NCBI RefSeq assembly: GCF_000585375.1
Contig: NZ_KK073874.1
Coordinates: 620,001-684,000, forward strand
Direction: 5' to 3'
Origin: Cryptosporangium arvum DSM 44712
GTDB lineage: Bacteria > Actinomycetota > Actinomycetes > Mycobacteriales > Cryptosporangiaceae
DNA length: 64,000 nucleotides
Positions 34,541 to 43,824 of the stretch are shown one piece after another. Every line of letters starts with the position of its first letter. Positions within the stretch are counted from its first letter, which is position 1. The notes beneath the pieces were generated by a model. The model had not been told where the DNA came from. It worked only from the letters and a program-made list of their open reading frames with translations, and searched no databases. A program made the translations under genes and the position numbers.

Positions 34541-36061
34541 ATGGCCAAGCGCGAGCGTCGGCTCGCCGTTCCCGCCTACGCCCGAGCGGCCTGGCGACGG
34601 GTCGCGGCCGGGCGGGCAGGCGGTCGGCACCGCGGTACCGCCGATCCGGCGGCCGTGCCGCCCACAGCGACGTCCGCGCCCGATCCCGAGACCGAGCACG
34701 AGCGGCACCACCCGCGCCGGGCGGCGTCCGTCGACGATCTCGGTGACACGGCGTTCGGTCTGGAGGAGGCGGAACGGCATCGCCGCACCGCCGCGGACCG
34801 CCGTCGCAACGACCTGATGCCGCGCTGGCTGCCCCGGGCGTTCGTGCTGGCCGCCCTCACGGTCTCCGGGTTCTTCCTCACCTGGTGGCTGCTCGGCCGC
34901 CTGCGTAACCTGATCGGCCTGCTGCTGCTGGCGCAGTTCCTGGCGTTCGCCCTCGAGCCGGCCGTGAACTGGCTGGCTCGTCGCGGGTGGCGCCGGGGTG
35001 CCGCCACCGGCGTGACGATGCTGATCGTGCTCGCCTCGCTGATCGGGTTCATGGTCGCGGTCGGCTCGCTGCTGGTGTCGCAGGTGACGACGCTGTCCGC
35101 GCGCTTCCCGCAGTACCTGGACCTCGCCGTCGCCTGGGCGAACGACAAGTTCGACACGAAGATCTCGATCCAGCAGATCCAGAACCAGGTCGTGGCCGAC
35201 GACGGACCGGTGCGGCGGTGGCTGGAGGGCGTCGCCAGCAACGCGGTCGACCTCAGCACCAGCGTGTTCGGCATCATCTTCCAGGCGTTGACCGTGATCC
35301 TGTTCGGCTATTACCTCTGCGCGGATGCTCCGCGGGTGCGCCGGTCGCTGTGCTCGGTGTTGCCGCCGGCCCGCCAGCGGGACGTGATGCGGGCCTGGGA
35401 GATCGCGGTCGACAAGACCGGCGGGTATCTCTACTCCCGCATCGTGCTGGCGCTGGTGTCGTCGCTGGCGCACTACATCGTGCTCTCGATCCTCGGCATC
35501 CAGTACTCGGTGGCGCTGGCGCTCTGGGTCGGGCTGGTGTCCCAGCTGATCCCGACCGTCGGTACGTACCTGGCCGCGTCACTCCCGTTGATCGTCGCGC
35601 TCGTCGCCGACCCGTTCGACGCGCTGATCCTGCTCGTGTTCGTCGTCATCTACCAGCAGGTGGAGAACTACCTGCTGCAGCCGAAGATCACCGCGCGCAC
35701 GCTCGACCTGCATCCGGCGGTGGCGTTCGGCGCGGTGCTGGCCGGTGCCGCCGTGCTCGGGCCGATCGGCGCGATCCTGGCCATCCCGTTCACCGCGATC
35801 AGCCAGACGTTCGTCGGGTCGTACATCCGGCGCTACGAGGTCGAGGAACACCCGATCCACGACCCGAAAGCGATGGCGAAGATCCCGATCGAACCGGCGC
35901 CCCCCGTGCCGCCGCGGCACGGCGACGACGCCCCGCACCACGAGGACGGCTCGCTGGCGTCGCCGGCACCGCCCGAACCGTCGATCGGTGAACCCGCGGT
36001 GGCCCCGGATCAGCCGCTCGTCGTGCCCGACGTCGACCCGGGGCCGCGAGATGTGCCGTAA
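34541..36061 (+). CDS. AI-2E family (TqsA/YdiK-like) membrane transporter
   Basis: The 506-residue protein has a basic/acidic N-tail (1-95), about eight membrane helices (100-440) and a Pro/Ala-rich acidic tail (about 450-506). The family motif region is ALWVGLVSQLIPTVGTYLAASLPL, followed by LHPAVAFGAVLAGAAVLGPIGAILAIP. The family includes exporters of small signals, Na+/H+ antiporters and transporters of unknown substrate. The start is ATG 34541 with GAGAGAGG upstream; the earlier ATG at 34415 would add 42 unmatched residues. Confidence 0.87.
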   Translation: MAKRERRLAVPAYARAAWRRVAAGRAGGRHRGTADPAAVPPTATSAPDPETEHERHHPRRAASVDDLGDTAFGLEEAERHRRTAADRRRNDLMPRWLPRAFVLAALTVSGFFLTWWLLGRLRNLIGLLLLAQFLAFALEPAVNWLARRGWRRGAATGVTMLIVLASLIGFMVAVGSLLVSQVTTLSARFPQYLDLAVAWANDKFDTKISIQQIQNQVVADDGPVRRWLEGVASNAVDLSTSVFGIIFQALTVILFGYYLCADAPRVRRSLCSVLPPARQRDVMRAWEIAVDKTGGYLYSRIVLALVSSLAHYIVLSILGIQYSVALALWVGLVSQLIPTVGTYLAASLPLIVALVADPFDALILLVFVVIYQQVENYLLQPKITARTLDLHPAVAFGAVLAGAAVLGPIGAILAIPFTAISQTFVGSYIRRYEVEEHPIHDPKAMAKIPIEPAPPVPPRHGDDAPHHEDGSLASPAPPEPSIGEPAVAPDQPLVVPDVDPGPRDVP

Positions 36062-36070
36062 GTAGCCTAA

Positions 36071-36091
36071 AATGCCACAAGATGTGGCATT
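36071..36091. repeat. Perfect 21 bp dyad (terminator or operator) upstream of GH8 gene
   Basis: AATGCCACA-AGA-TGTGGCATT is a perfect 9 bp inverted repeat with a 3-base centre. It starts 10 bp after the AI-2E stop and ends 24 bp before the GH8 start. There is no T-tract, and the arms are far more AT-rich than neighbouring DNA, which fits an operator as well as a terminator. Confidence 0.8.
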
Positions 36092-36115
36092 CCTAGGTCT
36101 TCGGGAGGGTCCCCG

Positions 36116-37573
36116 ATGCCGGCTACTGCTCCCTACGTCTATCGGCGTACCGAGGACGAGGGCCCACGCGCACGCCGACGACGTCTCGAGCGTCGGCGCC
36201 GCCGCACCGCCGCCCTGGCCAGTGGTGTCGCGGCCCTGCTGATCGGGAGCGTTCCGGTGGTCAGCTCGCTGCTGCGAAGTGAGCCGGAAGGGCACGGGCG
36301 TGGGGGCGGTACGGTTACCGGTGAACGGCGTTCCGCGCCCGCGACACCGCGGCCGGCGCCGCATTCGTCGGGATCGGCCCAGGGGGAAGCGCTGTATCCG
36401 CAGGGAAGCCAGGGATCCGTCGGAGTACCGTTCGGCAGCTTGCGGAGGGCGCACTACCGCGGCGCCGTCATCCGCCCGTCCGGGCCGCAGACCGACCTGA
36501 ACGAGGCGGTCGTCGCGTACTACCGCCAGTGGCAGGCCGCGTTCGTGCGCCAACGCCCCTGCGGGCAGGACTGGGCCGCGGTCGCCTCACCCGACGCCGA
36601 GCTGCCGTACGTTGGCGAAGGCCAGGGCTGGGGTCTTGTCGTCACCGCGCTGATGGCGGGGGCCGACCCGAACGCCCGCCAGCAGTTCGACGCGATCCTG
36701 CGGTACGTGATGGCGCACCCGTCGTCGATCGACCCCGACCTGCACGCCGCCGAGCAGAACGAGCGCTGCGAGAGCGTCAACGGCGGTGACTCGGCCACCG
36801 ACGCCGACCTCGACATCGCCTACGGTCTGCTGCTCGCGCACGAGCAGTGGGGCGGCACCACCTATCTCGAACTGGCCCGCCGCCGGATCGAGGCGATCAA
36901 GCGCAGCATCGTCGACCCGAAGTCGCACCTGGTGCGAGCCGGTGACTGGGCCCGCGACGGCGACGACGCGGTCAGCCGGATCTCCCGGTCGTCGGACTGG
37001 ATGCTCGGCCATTTCCGGGCGTTCCGCACGGTCACCGGCGACCCGTTCTGGGACGTTGTGCTCGACGCGCACCTGGGGCTGATCACCCGGCTGCAGGCGG
37101 AGTACTCGCCCGGCACCGGGCTGCTGCCGGACTTCGTCGAACGCATCAACCGCACGCCGCGGCCGGCTCACGGTGAGGTGCTGGAGAGCGAACACGACGG
37201 CAGTTTCTGGTGGAACGCCTGCCGGGTGCCGTGGCGGATCGGCACCGACGCCGTGCTTTCCGGCGATCCCCGCTCGGTGGCCGCGGCCGCGCACCTGAAC
37301 ACGTTCGCGCGGACGACGACCCGCGACGACCCGACCCGGATCAAGGCCGGGTACACGCTCGACGGGCGGGTGCTCGCCGACTACACCGAACCGGCGTTCG
37401 TGGTGCCGTTCGCCGTGCCCGCGATGCTCGACCGCAACGGCCAGCACTGGATCGACGCCGAGTGGCGCTACCTGACGTCCACGCCGGTGCGCGCGGACGC
37501 GTACTACCCGGCGACGATCGGCCTGCAGGTGATGCTCGTGCTCACCGGCAACTGGTGGACGCCGGGGGTCTAG
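36116..37573 (+). CDS. Glycoside hydrolase family 8 (endoglucanase/chitosanase-type), membrane-anchored
   Basis: The 485-residue protein has a basic head, an N-terminal membrane helix (about 31-53) that anchors or exports it, and a linker (55-110). A GH8 catalytic domain follows: VGEGQGWGL holds the proton-donor Glu (E168), and ATDADLDIAYGLLLA holds the family's signature Asp residues (D229, D231). GH8 enzymes cut beta-1,4-glucans, chitosan or xylan; the substrate here is unknown. GGGAGGG lies upstream of the ATG. The stop overlaps the convergent kinase stop in the 4 bp CTAG. Possible link: cellulose-like glucan at the hyphal tip, with the expansin at 47665. Confidence 0.87.
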   Translation: MPATAPYVYRRTEDEGPRARRRRLERRRRRTAALASGVAALLIGSVPVVSSLLRSEPEGHGRGGGTVTGERRSAPATPRPAPHSSGSAQGEALYPQGSQGSVGVPFGSLRRAHYRGAVIRPSGPQTDLNEAVVAYYRQWQAAFVRQRPCGQDWAAVASPDAELPYVGEGQGWGLVVTALMAGADPNARQQFDAILRYVMAHPSSIDPDLHAAEQNERCESVNGGDSATDADLDIAYGLLLAHEQWGGTTYLELARRRIEAIKRSIVDPKSHLVRAGDWARDGDDAVSRISRSSDWMLGHFRAFRTVTGDPFWDVVLDAHLGLITRLQAEYSPGTGLLPDFVERINRTPRPAHGEVLESEHDGSFWWNACRVPWRIGTDAVLSGDPRSVAAAAHLNTFARTTTRDDPTRIKAGYTLDGRVLADYTEPAFVVPFAVPAMLDRNGQHWIDAEWRYLTSTPVRADAYYPATIGLQVMLVLTGNWWTPGV

Positions 37574-39615
37574 CTTCCCGGGGCGGGCTGGAACGTGTTG
37601 GCGAACACCTGGAAGTAGGTGTTGTAGCCCTCGTCCCATTCGTCGGCCGGTGCCTCGAAGTACATCCCGTAAGCCTGCGACGGTGAGGTGACGAAACCCC
37701 GGTTCACCACGTGGATCCGCTGACCGCCCCGGTTGAAGTAGAACTGCCAGTCAGCCGCGGTCGTGTAGTTCCGGTACTGGATCTCCTCGATGCTGATGCG
37801 CTGGTAGTTGCTCAAGCGGGCGCGGCGCGCCGACTCTTGGGTCTCCCAGTCCTGCTTGGCGTTCGGCTTCGGCTGCTTGCTCTGCTGGATGAGGAGGAAG
37901 AAGCCGTTGTTGCCGTTGATGCGGTAGCCGTCGCCGCTGTCGGAGGCGCTCCAGCCGTTCGGGACACCGATCGTGAAGCCACCCGGCCCGGTGACCTTGC
38001 GCCAGCCGGCCGGGATCGGGGAGCTGCCGGTGCCTGCCGACGCGCTGGGGCTGGCCGGGGGCGCCGACGCCGACGGGCTGCCGCCGCTCGGGCCGGCGCT
38101 CTGGGTGGCGCTCGGTGCACCGGCCGAGGAGGACGACGCGGCTGCCGACGGTGACGGGTCGGCGGTGTTGTCGTCGGAGGAGCGGTCGGCCAGGGCGTAC
38201 ACGAGACCGGCGACGACGACCGCGACGACGAGCACTGCCGCGATCACCCCGATCAGGCGCCCACGCCCGGAGGGGGAGGAACCGTAGGTGGTGGGGGCGG
38301 GCGTGTCGTCGTCGGGCGGGAACGCCGCCCGGCGGGGCGTCTTCGTGCCCGGCTCGGACGCGAAACCGACGGGAGCGGGGGAGACCGACTCGGCTTCGGC
38401 CGCCGGTGCGTCCTCGATGGGGGTGCGCTGGGCCGGGGTGGCCGCCGCGGGGCTGGCCGGAGCGACGGCCTCCACGGCGGAAGCGTCCTCGGTGCCCGCA
38501 CCGGACGGGGCCGGGCTCGTCGGTTCGGCCGGGCTCGCCGGCTCGACCGGCGCCGGGGTCGGCGCCGTCGCGTCCGCCGCGGCCGTACCCGCCGCGGCGG
38601 CACCGGCCGCAGCCGGGCTGACCGGCCGCGGGGCCGGGCTCACGGGCTGCGCCGGGCTCACGGGCTTCGCCGGACTGACCGGCTTGGCGGCGCCGGCCCC
38701 CTTGGCCGGCTTTTCCTGGACCGGATCGGTCGCCGGCAGGACAGCGGTGGCGGACAGGTTGCGCCGACGCGGACGCTCAGGGGCCGGTGGCAGTGCCGCC
38801 AGCGAGATCTGGCGCAGCGCCAGCCGCGCCTCCTCCACCGAGGGACGCTTCGACGGCTCGCGCTGCAGCAGCGCGGTGAGCACCGGCGCGATCGGACCGG
38901 CCTTCACGAACGGGTCGGGGTCTTCCATCGCGGCCGCGGTGAGGATCGGCACGATGCCGTCGCGGTCGTACGGGGGGCGCCCCTCGACCGCGGTGTAGAG
39001 CGTGGCGCCGACGGCCCACAGGTCACTGGCCGGCCCGGCGGGCAGACCGCGGGCCCGTTCCGGCGCGATGTAGGACGGCGAACCGAGGATCAGGCCCGAC
39101 CGGGTCATCGCCGGGTCGCCCTGGACGCTGGCGATGCCGAAGTCGGCGAGCACGACCCGGCCGTTGTCGGAGACCAGCACGTTGCTGGGCTTCACGTCAC
39201 GGTGGAAGATGCCGGACGCGTGCGCGACGCCGAGCGCGTTGAGCAGCTGGACGCCGATCTCGGCCACCCGCTCGGGCACCAGCGAACCCTCGTCACGGAC
39301 GATCTGGTTCAAGCCACGTGCCTTGACCAGTTCCATGACGATCCACGGACGGCCCTCGACCTCGACGACGTCGAACACCGTCACGACGTTCGGGTGGCTC
39401 AGCCGGGCCGCGGCGCGGGCCTCGCGCTTCGTGCGCTCCATGAGGTCGTCGCGCGTCTCGTCGTCGACGCCCGGGGGGAGCAGGACCTCCTTGACCGCGA
39501 CATCACGATCCAGCAGCTCGTCGTGGGCGCGCCACACCGTGCCCATACCACCGCGACCAAGCTGGTCGACGAGGCGGTAGCGGCCCGCCAAGACCGTCTG
39601 CTGCGTGTCGGCCAT
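37570..39615 (-). CDS. PknB-like Ser/Thr protein kinase with extracellular domain
   Basis: The 681-residue membrane kinase has a catalytic domain at 12-275: Gly-loop GRGGMG (20-25), Lys in VAVKEV (K42), HRDVKPSN (138-145), DFG (158-160), activation loop ending in APE (184-186). A long Pro/Ala/Ser linker (about 280-450) includes repeats of (K/Q)PVSPA. One membrane helix (453-476), a Ser-rich stalk and an extracellular domain (about 550-681) complete it. Hanks-type kinases of this form sense envelope signals. A PP2C phosphatase lies at 49751. The divergent gene is an ABC binding protein. Confidence 0.92.
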   Translation of the reverse strand: MADTQQTVLAGRYRLVDQLGRGGMGTVWRAHDELLDRDVAVKEVLLPPGVDDETRDDLMERTKREARAAARLSHPNVVTVFDVVEVEGRPWIVMELVKARGLNQIVRDEGSLVPERVAEIGVQLLNALGVAHASGIFHRDVKPSNVLVSDNGRVVLADFGIASVQGDPAMTRSGLILGSPSYIAPERARGLPAGPASDLWAVGATLYTAVEGRPPYDRDGIVPILTAAAMEDPDPFVKAGPIAPVLTALLQREPSKRPSVEEARLALRQISLAALPPAPERPRRRNLSATAVLPATDPVQEKPAKGAGAAKPVSPAKPVSPAQPVSPAPRPVSPAAAGAAAAGTAAADATAPTPAPVEPASPAEPTSPAPSGAGTEDASAVEAVAPASPAAATPAQRTPIEDAPAAEAESVSPAPVGFASEPGTKTPRRAAFPPDDDTPAPTTYGSSPSGRGRLIGVIAAVLVVAVVVAGLVYALADRSSDDNTADPSPSAAASSSSAGAPSATQSAGPSGGSPSASAPPASPSASAGTGSSPIPAGWRKVTGPGGFTIGVPNGWSASDSGDGYRINGNNGFFLLIQQSKQPKPNAKQDWETQESARRARLSNYQRISIEEIQYRNYTTAADWQFYFNRGGQRIHVVNRGFVTSPSQAYGMYFEAPADEWDEGYNTYFQVFANTFQPAPGS

Positions 39616-39925
39616 CGCTCTGAGGTACCCCCGAGTCAGTCACCGAAACGATACCGATTCTCCACTGTGTCCGTTGAACGGGGGATGCCTCGGCGTGCGG
39701 TCACGACAACCGCCCTGGTCAGGATGCGTTGTCAGGTCAAGTCGCGGCGTGATCGAGCACACACCACGGGTCCCAGTTTGCCGGTTTTGGGCCAACGCCG
39801 AGTTTCCGGCCGCTGAATGTCTGGCAAGTGCAGGTCCCAAAACGGAAACACTCCTGGAGTACGTGCGCCTTCAGCGGTACGAATCACCTGGTCCCGCAGT
39901 GCGCGGGCCACGCGAAGGAGGACCT
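39616..39925. other. Divergent intergenic region, kinase and ABC operon
   Basis: No gene was found. The region must hold promoters for both neighbours. The main structure is an inverted repeat with arms GTTTTGGG (39784-39791) and CCCAAAAC (39836-39843) separated by 44 bases. No TPP or other known riboswitch core is evident. Confidence 0.6.
39784..39843 (+). repeat. Long-range inverted repeat in ABC operon leader
   Basis: Perfect 8 bp arms GTTTTGGG and CCCAAAAC, AT-richer than their surroundings, enclose 44 bases and end 82 bp before the binding-protein GTG. The element may be an RNA stem in the 5' leader or a pair of operator half-sites. Confidence 0.55.
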
Positions 39926-41056
39926 GTGCGTATCCAACTCGCCGCGCTCACCACTGCGGCCGCGCTCACGTTGGCGGTCTCTGCCTGCTCGCCGCCGACC
40001 GAGGACAACTCGAGCGACGGTAGCGACACCGCGAAGGCGGCGACGGCCACCAGCGCCAAGGACCTCGGCAGCCTCGACGAGCTGGTCAAGGCCGCGAAGA
40101 AGGAGGGCGAGCTCAACGTCATCGCCCTTCCGCCGGACTGGGCCAACTACGGCAACATCATCAAGGCCTTCGAGGGCAAGTACGACATCAAGGTCAACTC
40201 CGCCCAGCCGGACGCCTCCAGTGCGGACGAGATCACCGCGGCGAAGTCGCTCAAGGGCCAGGACCGCGCGCCGGACGTCTTCGACCTCGGAAGCGCCGTC
40301 GCGGTGGCGAACACCGACCTCTTCGCTCCGTACCAGACCGAGAAGTTCGCCGACGTCCCCGCTGACCTCAAGGATCCCAAGGGCACCTGGGTCAACGACT
40401 ACGGCGGTTACATGAGCATCGGGTTCGACTCGAGCAAGGTGCCGGCGCCGACCAGCCTCATCGACCTGCTCAAGCCGGCGTACAAGGGCAAGGTCGCGCT
40501 GAACGGTGACCCGACGCAGGCCGGCGCGGCGTTCAGCGGCGTCATGATGGCCTCGGTCGGCGAAGGCGGCTCCGCCGACGACATCGCGCCCGGCGTCCAG
40601 TTCTTCAAGAAGCTCAAGGACGTCGGCAACTTCCTGCCGGTGGACCCGACCCCGGCCACGATCGAGTCCGGCCAGACGCCGGTCGTCATCGACTGGGACT
40701 ACCTGAACGTCAGCCAGGGCGAGAAGCTCAAGGGCAAGACCGAGTGGAAGACCGTCGTCCCGGCGAACGCCGTCGTCGGCGGCTACTACGTCCAGGCGAT
40801 CAACAAGGACGCCCCGCACCCGGCCGCCGCGCGGCTCTGGCAGGAGTTCCTCTACTCCGACGAGGGGCAGAACCTCTGGCTCGCCGGCGGTGCCCGCCCG
40901 GTCCGCGCCGAGTCCATGGAGAAGGCCGGAACGATCGACAAGGCCGCGTTCGCGAAGCTGCCCGCCGTCACCGGCACCCCGGTCTTCCCGACCGAGGCGC
41001 AGAACACGAAGGCAAAGGAATACCTCGCCGCGAACTGGGCGAAGGCCGTTGCCTGA
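39926..41056 (+). CDS. ABC transporter substrate-binding lipoprotein
   Basis: The 376-residue protein starts with GTG after GAAGGAGG and has a lipoprotein signal with lipobox VSAC (Cys21). The mature part is an extracellular solute-binding protein of the polyamine/thiamine/iron/phosphonate cluster (FAPYQTEKFADVPADLKDPKGTWV, NDYGGYMSIGFDS, TPVVIDWDY). It captures a small solute outside the membrane and delivers it to the two permeases. The ATPase and permease types point to polyamine- or iron-like import, but ligand residues cannot be assigned. It is the first gene of a four-gene operon with overlapping starts. Confidence 0.9.
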   Translation: MRIQLAALTTAAALTLAVSACSPPTEDNSSDGSDTAKAATATSAKDLGSLDELVKAAKKEGELNVIALPPDWANYGNIIKAFEGKYDIKVNSAQPDASSADEITAAKSLKGQDRAPDVFDLGSAVAVANTDLFAPYQTEKFADVPADLKDPKGTWVNDYGGYMSIGFDSSKVPAPTSLIDLLKPAYKGKVALNGDPTQAGAAFSGVMMASVGEGGSADDIAPGVQFFKKLKDVGNFLPVDPTPATIESGQTPVVIDWDYLNVSQGEKLKGKTEWKTVVPANAVVGGYYVQAINKDAPHPAAARLWQEFLYSDEGQNLWLAGGARPVRAESMEKAGTIDKAAFAKLPAVTGTPVFPTEAQNTKAKEYLAANWAKAVA

Positions 41057-41990
41057 GTCAGCTCCTCCCGTCGAGGCGCTGGCCACCCCCGCTCCGCTCT
41101 CCACATCGGAGGGCGGAGCGGGTGGGCTTCGGCGCCTGAACGTCCTGAGCCTGCTGGGCGTCGTCCCGTTCGGTGCCTACGTCGTCGTCTTCCTGATCAT
41201 CCCGACGCTGGTCGTCGTGATCGGGGCCTTCGGCGCCAACCCCGACGACGGCGGCGGCGCGACGCTGGAGAACATCAAGGCGCTCGGCAGCAGGCAGGTC
41301 GTCGACGCGTTCGTCTTCAGCATCGCGCTGTCGGCCGCGTCCGCGCTGATCGGAGCCGTTCTCGGTGCGTTGCTCGCGTACGCGGTGGCGACGGCGAAGC
41401 CGGACGGCCTGCTGCGCCGGATCGTCACGTCGGCCTGCGCGGTGCTCGCGCAGTTCGGCGGCGTCACGCTGGCGTTCGCGTTCTACGCGACGATCGGCCT
41501 CACCGGCTTCGTCACGGTCTACCTGGCCGACCACTTCGACGTGAACATCTTCGCCGGTGGCGTCTGGCTGTTCGAGTTGCCGGGCCTCACGCTCGTCTAC
41601 ACCTACTTCCAGATCCCGCTGATGGTGATCGTGTTCCTGCCCGCGCTCGACGGCATCCGCCCGCAGTGGCGGGAGGCGGCCGAGAGCCTCGGTGGCTCGA
41701 CCTGGCAGTACTGGCGCCTGGTCGGGGGCCCGTTGCTGGCCCCGGCGTTCCTCGGCTCGACGCTGCTGTTGTTCGCCAACGCGTTCTCGGCCTACGCGAC
41801 CGCGGCCGCGCTGGTCAGCCAGGGCAGCCCGATCGTGCCGCTGCAGATCCGGGGCGCGCTCACCAGCGAGGTGCTGCTGGGGCAGGAAAACGTCGGCAAG
41901 GCGCTGGCGCTCGGCATGGTCGTGGTCGTCGCGATCGTCATGTGGCTCTACGCGATCCTGCAGAAGCGCACGTCGAGGTGGTTGGGATGA
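41049..41990 (+). CDS. ABC transporter permease 1
   Basis: The 313-residue inner-membrane permease has about six helices. The EAA loop REAAESLGGSTWQYWRLVGGPLL (about 205-227) contacts the ATPase. The best start is TTG at 41049, which overlaps the stop of the binding-protein gene by 8 bp and has GAAGG upstream. The first 25 residues are polar. It forms the pore with permease 2. The rare TTG start is plausible because of coupling. Confidence 0.87.
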   Translation: MPESAPPVEALATPAPLSTSEGGAGGLRRLNVLSLLGVVPFGAYVVVFLIIPTLVVVIGAFGANPDDGGGATLENIKALGSRQVVDAFVFSIALSAASALIGAVLGALLAYAVATAKPDGLLRRIVTSACAVLAQFGGVTLAFAFYATIGLTGFVTVYLADHFDVNIFAGGVWLFELPGLTLVYTYFQIPLMVIVFLPALDGIRPQWREAAESLGGSTWQYWRLVGGPLLAPAFLGSTLLLFANAFSAYATAAALVSQGSPIVPLQIRGALTSEVLLGQENVGKALALGMVVVVAIVMWLYAILQKRTSRWLG

Positions 41991-42784
41991 ACCGCCGTCG
42001 TAAACAGAGCCTCTTCCGCTGGATCGTGCTCGTCGTGCTCGGAGTGTTCTTCCTGCTCCCGCTCTACGCGATGCTCGAGTTCACCACCCGCGGGGCCGAC
42101 GGCCGCACCGCCGAGGTGTGGAAGACGCTGGTGAACTGGGGCCAGATCCAGGAGGACTACCCCGACCTCTCGATCGGCATCATCTACTCGCTCGAGCAGG
42201 CGGCGCTCACCGCGGTGCTGATGCTGGTGCTGTTGGTGCCGACGATGGTCTGGGTCCGGCTGCGGCTGCCCTGGCTGCGTCGCCCGATGGAATTCCTCTG
42301 CCTGCTGCCGTTGACGATCCCGGCGATCGTGCTGGTGGTGGGCCTGGCGCCGGTGTACGCCTGGGTGACCTACCTGATCAGCGGCTCGTCGCTCTGGCTG
42401 ACGTTCGCGTACGTGATCCTGGTGCTGCCGTTCGCCTACCGGGCACTCGACGCGGGCCTGGCCGCGATCGACGTCAAGACGCTGTCGGAGGCCGCCCGTA
42501 GCCTCGGCGCGGGCTGGGGCACGGTGCTCTGGCGGGTCGTGCTGCCCAACATCCGCTCGGCCGTGCTGTCGGCCGCGTTCCTCTCGGTCGCGCTCGTGCT
42601 CGGCGAGTTCACCATCGCCTCCCTGCTCAACCGCGAGAACCTGCAGGTCGCCATCAACCTGCTGGGCAAGAGCAGCGCCACGATCTCGGTCGCGGTGTCG
42701 CTGGTCTCGCTGGTCCTCGCGTTCATCCTGCTGTTCGCGCTCTCGTTCGTCGGTGGTCGGCGGCGTTCCAAGGAGGTTTCATGA
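41987..42784 (+). CDS. ABC transporter permease 2
   Basis: The 265-residue permease has about six helices and an EAA loop SEAARSLGAGWGTVLWRVVLPNI (about 164-186). It starts with ATG overlapping the permease 1 stop (ATGA) and ends overlapping the ATPase start (ATGA). It shares the PotC/FbpB-like length and a basic N-terminus (MNRRRKQ). It pairs with permease 1 for one importer. Confidence 0.9.
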   Translation: MNRRRKQSLFRWIVLVVLGVFFLLPLYAMLEFTTRGADGRTAEVWKTLVNWGQIQEDYPDLSIGIIYSLEQAALTAVLMLVLLVPTMVWVRLRLPWLRRPMEFLCLLPLTIPAIVLVVGLAPVYAWVTYLISGSSLWLTFAYVILVLPFAYRALDAGLAAIDVKTLSEAARSLGAGWGTVLWRVVLPNIRSAVLSAAFLSVALVLGEFTIASLLNRENLQVAINLLGKSSATISVAVSLVSLVLAFILLFALSFVGGRRRSKEVS

Positions 42785-43821
42785 CTGGCGTCGAGGTCGC
42801 GCTGGCCGGGCTGCGGCGGACGTTCGGCACGGTGCACGCGCTGGACGGCCTCGACCTGACGCTCACCCCCGGTGAACTGGTCGCGCTGCTCGGCCCCTCC
42901 GGCTGCGGCAAGACGACCGCGCTGCGGGTGCTGGCCGGGCTCGAGGACGCGGACGCGGGCACGGTGACCGTCGGCGGCAAGGACCTCACCCGGGTGTCGG
43001 CGAACAAGCGCAACATGGGCATGGTCTTCCAGGCCTACAGCTTGTTCCCGCACCTCACCGCGGCGGAGAACGTCGCGTTCGGGCTGCGTCTGCGCAAGCT
43101 CGGCGGGGCCGAGCGCACCAAGCGCGCGAACGATGCGCTCGAGCTCGTCGGCCTGACCGCGCAGGCCGGCCGCTACCCGCACGAGATGTCCGGCGGTCAG
43201 CAGCAGCGGGTGGCGCTGGCCCGTGCGCTGGCGATCCGGCCGGCCGTGCTGCTGCTCGACGAGCCGCTCTCCGCGCTGGACGCGAAGGTGCGCGTCCAGC
43301 TCCGCGACGAGATCCGGCGCATCCAGCTGGAGGTGGGCACCACGACGCTGTTCGTGACCCACGACCAGGAGGAAGCCCTCGCGGTCGCCGACCGGGTCGG
43401 CGTGATGCGCGCGGGCAACCTGGAGCAGATCGGCCCGCCCGAGGAGGTGTACTCCCGGCCCGCGACCGCGTTCGTCGCGGAGTTCGTCGGGCTGAGCAAC
43501 CGCCTGCCCGGTGTGGTGGCGGCCGGCGGCACCGTCGAGGTCCTCGGCCAGAAACTGCCACTGGCGCAGTCCGACGCCACGACGCCGGGCGCCGAGGTCA
43601 CCGCTTACGTGCGCCCGGAGGCGGTGGAGGTGGCGGTCGACCCCGCGAGTGAGGCCCGGGTGGCCTCGTCCGCGTTCCTGGGCTCCAGCAGCCGCGTGAC
43701 GGTCACGATGCCCGGCGGTGAGCTGATCACCGCGCAGGTGCCCAGTTCCCAGGTCTCGGAGCTGGCACCGGGCACCGCCGTGCGGGTCACGTTCGCCCGC
43801 ACGCCGGTGGCCGTCAGCTGA
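42781..43821 (+). CDS. ABC transporter ATP-binding protein (PotA/FbpC-like with TOBE)
   Basis: The 346-residue ATPase has Walker A GPSGCGKT (38-45), the QAYSLFPHLTAAENVAFGL Q-loop area, signature MSGGQQQRVALARAL and Walker B LLLDEPLSALDAKVR. A C-terminal TOBE domain (about 265-346) is typical of polyamine, iron or sugar importers. The ATG overlaps the upstream stop. The stop ends 4 bp before the convergent response regulator gene. It energises the upstream permeases. Confidence 0.92.
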   Translation: MTGVEVALAGLRRTFGTVHALDGLDLTLTPGELVALLGPSGCGKTTALRVLAGLEDADAGTVTVGGKDLTRVSANKRNMGMVFQAYSLFPHLTAAENVAFGLRLRKLGGAERTKRANDALELVGLTAQAGRYPHEMSGGQQQRVALARALAIRPAVLLLDEPLSALDAKVRVQLRDEIRRIQLEVGTTTLFVTHDQEEALAVADRVGVMRAGNLEQIGPPEEVYSRPATAFVAEFVGLSNRLPGVVAAGGTVEVLGQKLPLAQSDATTPGAEVTAYVRPEAVEVAVDPASEARVASSAFLGSSSRVTVTMPGGELITAQVPSSQVSELAPGTAVRVTFARTPVAVS

Positions 43822-43824
43822 GCG

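Noticed and set aside
39616-39925. TPP riboswitch before the ABC importer
   Set aside because: No CTGAGA core or paired downstream element is visible.
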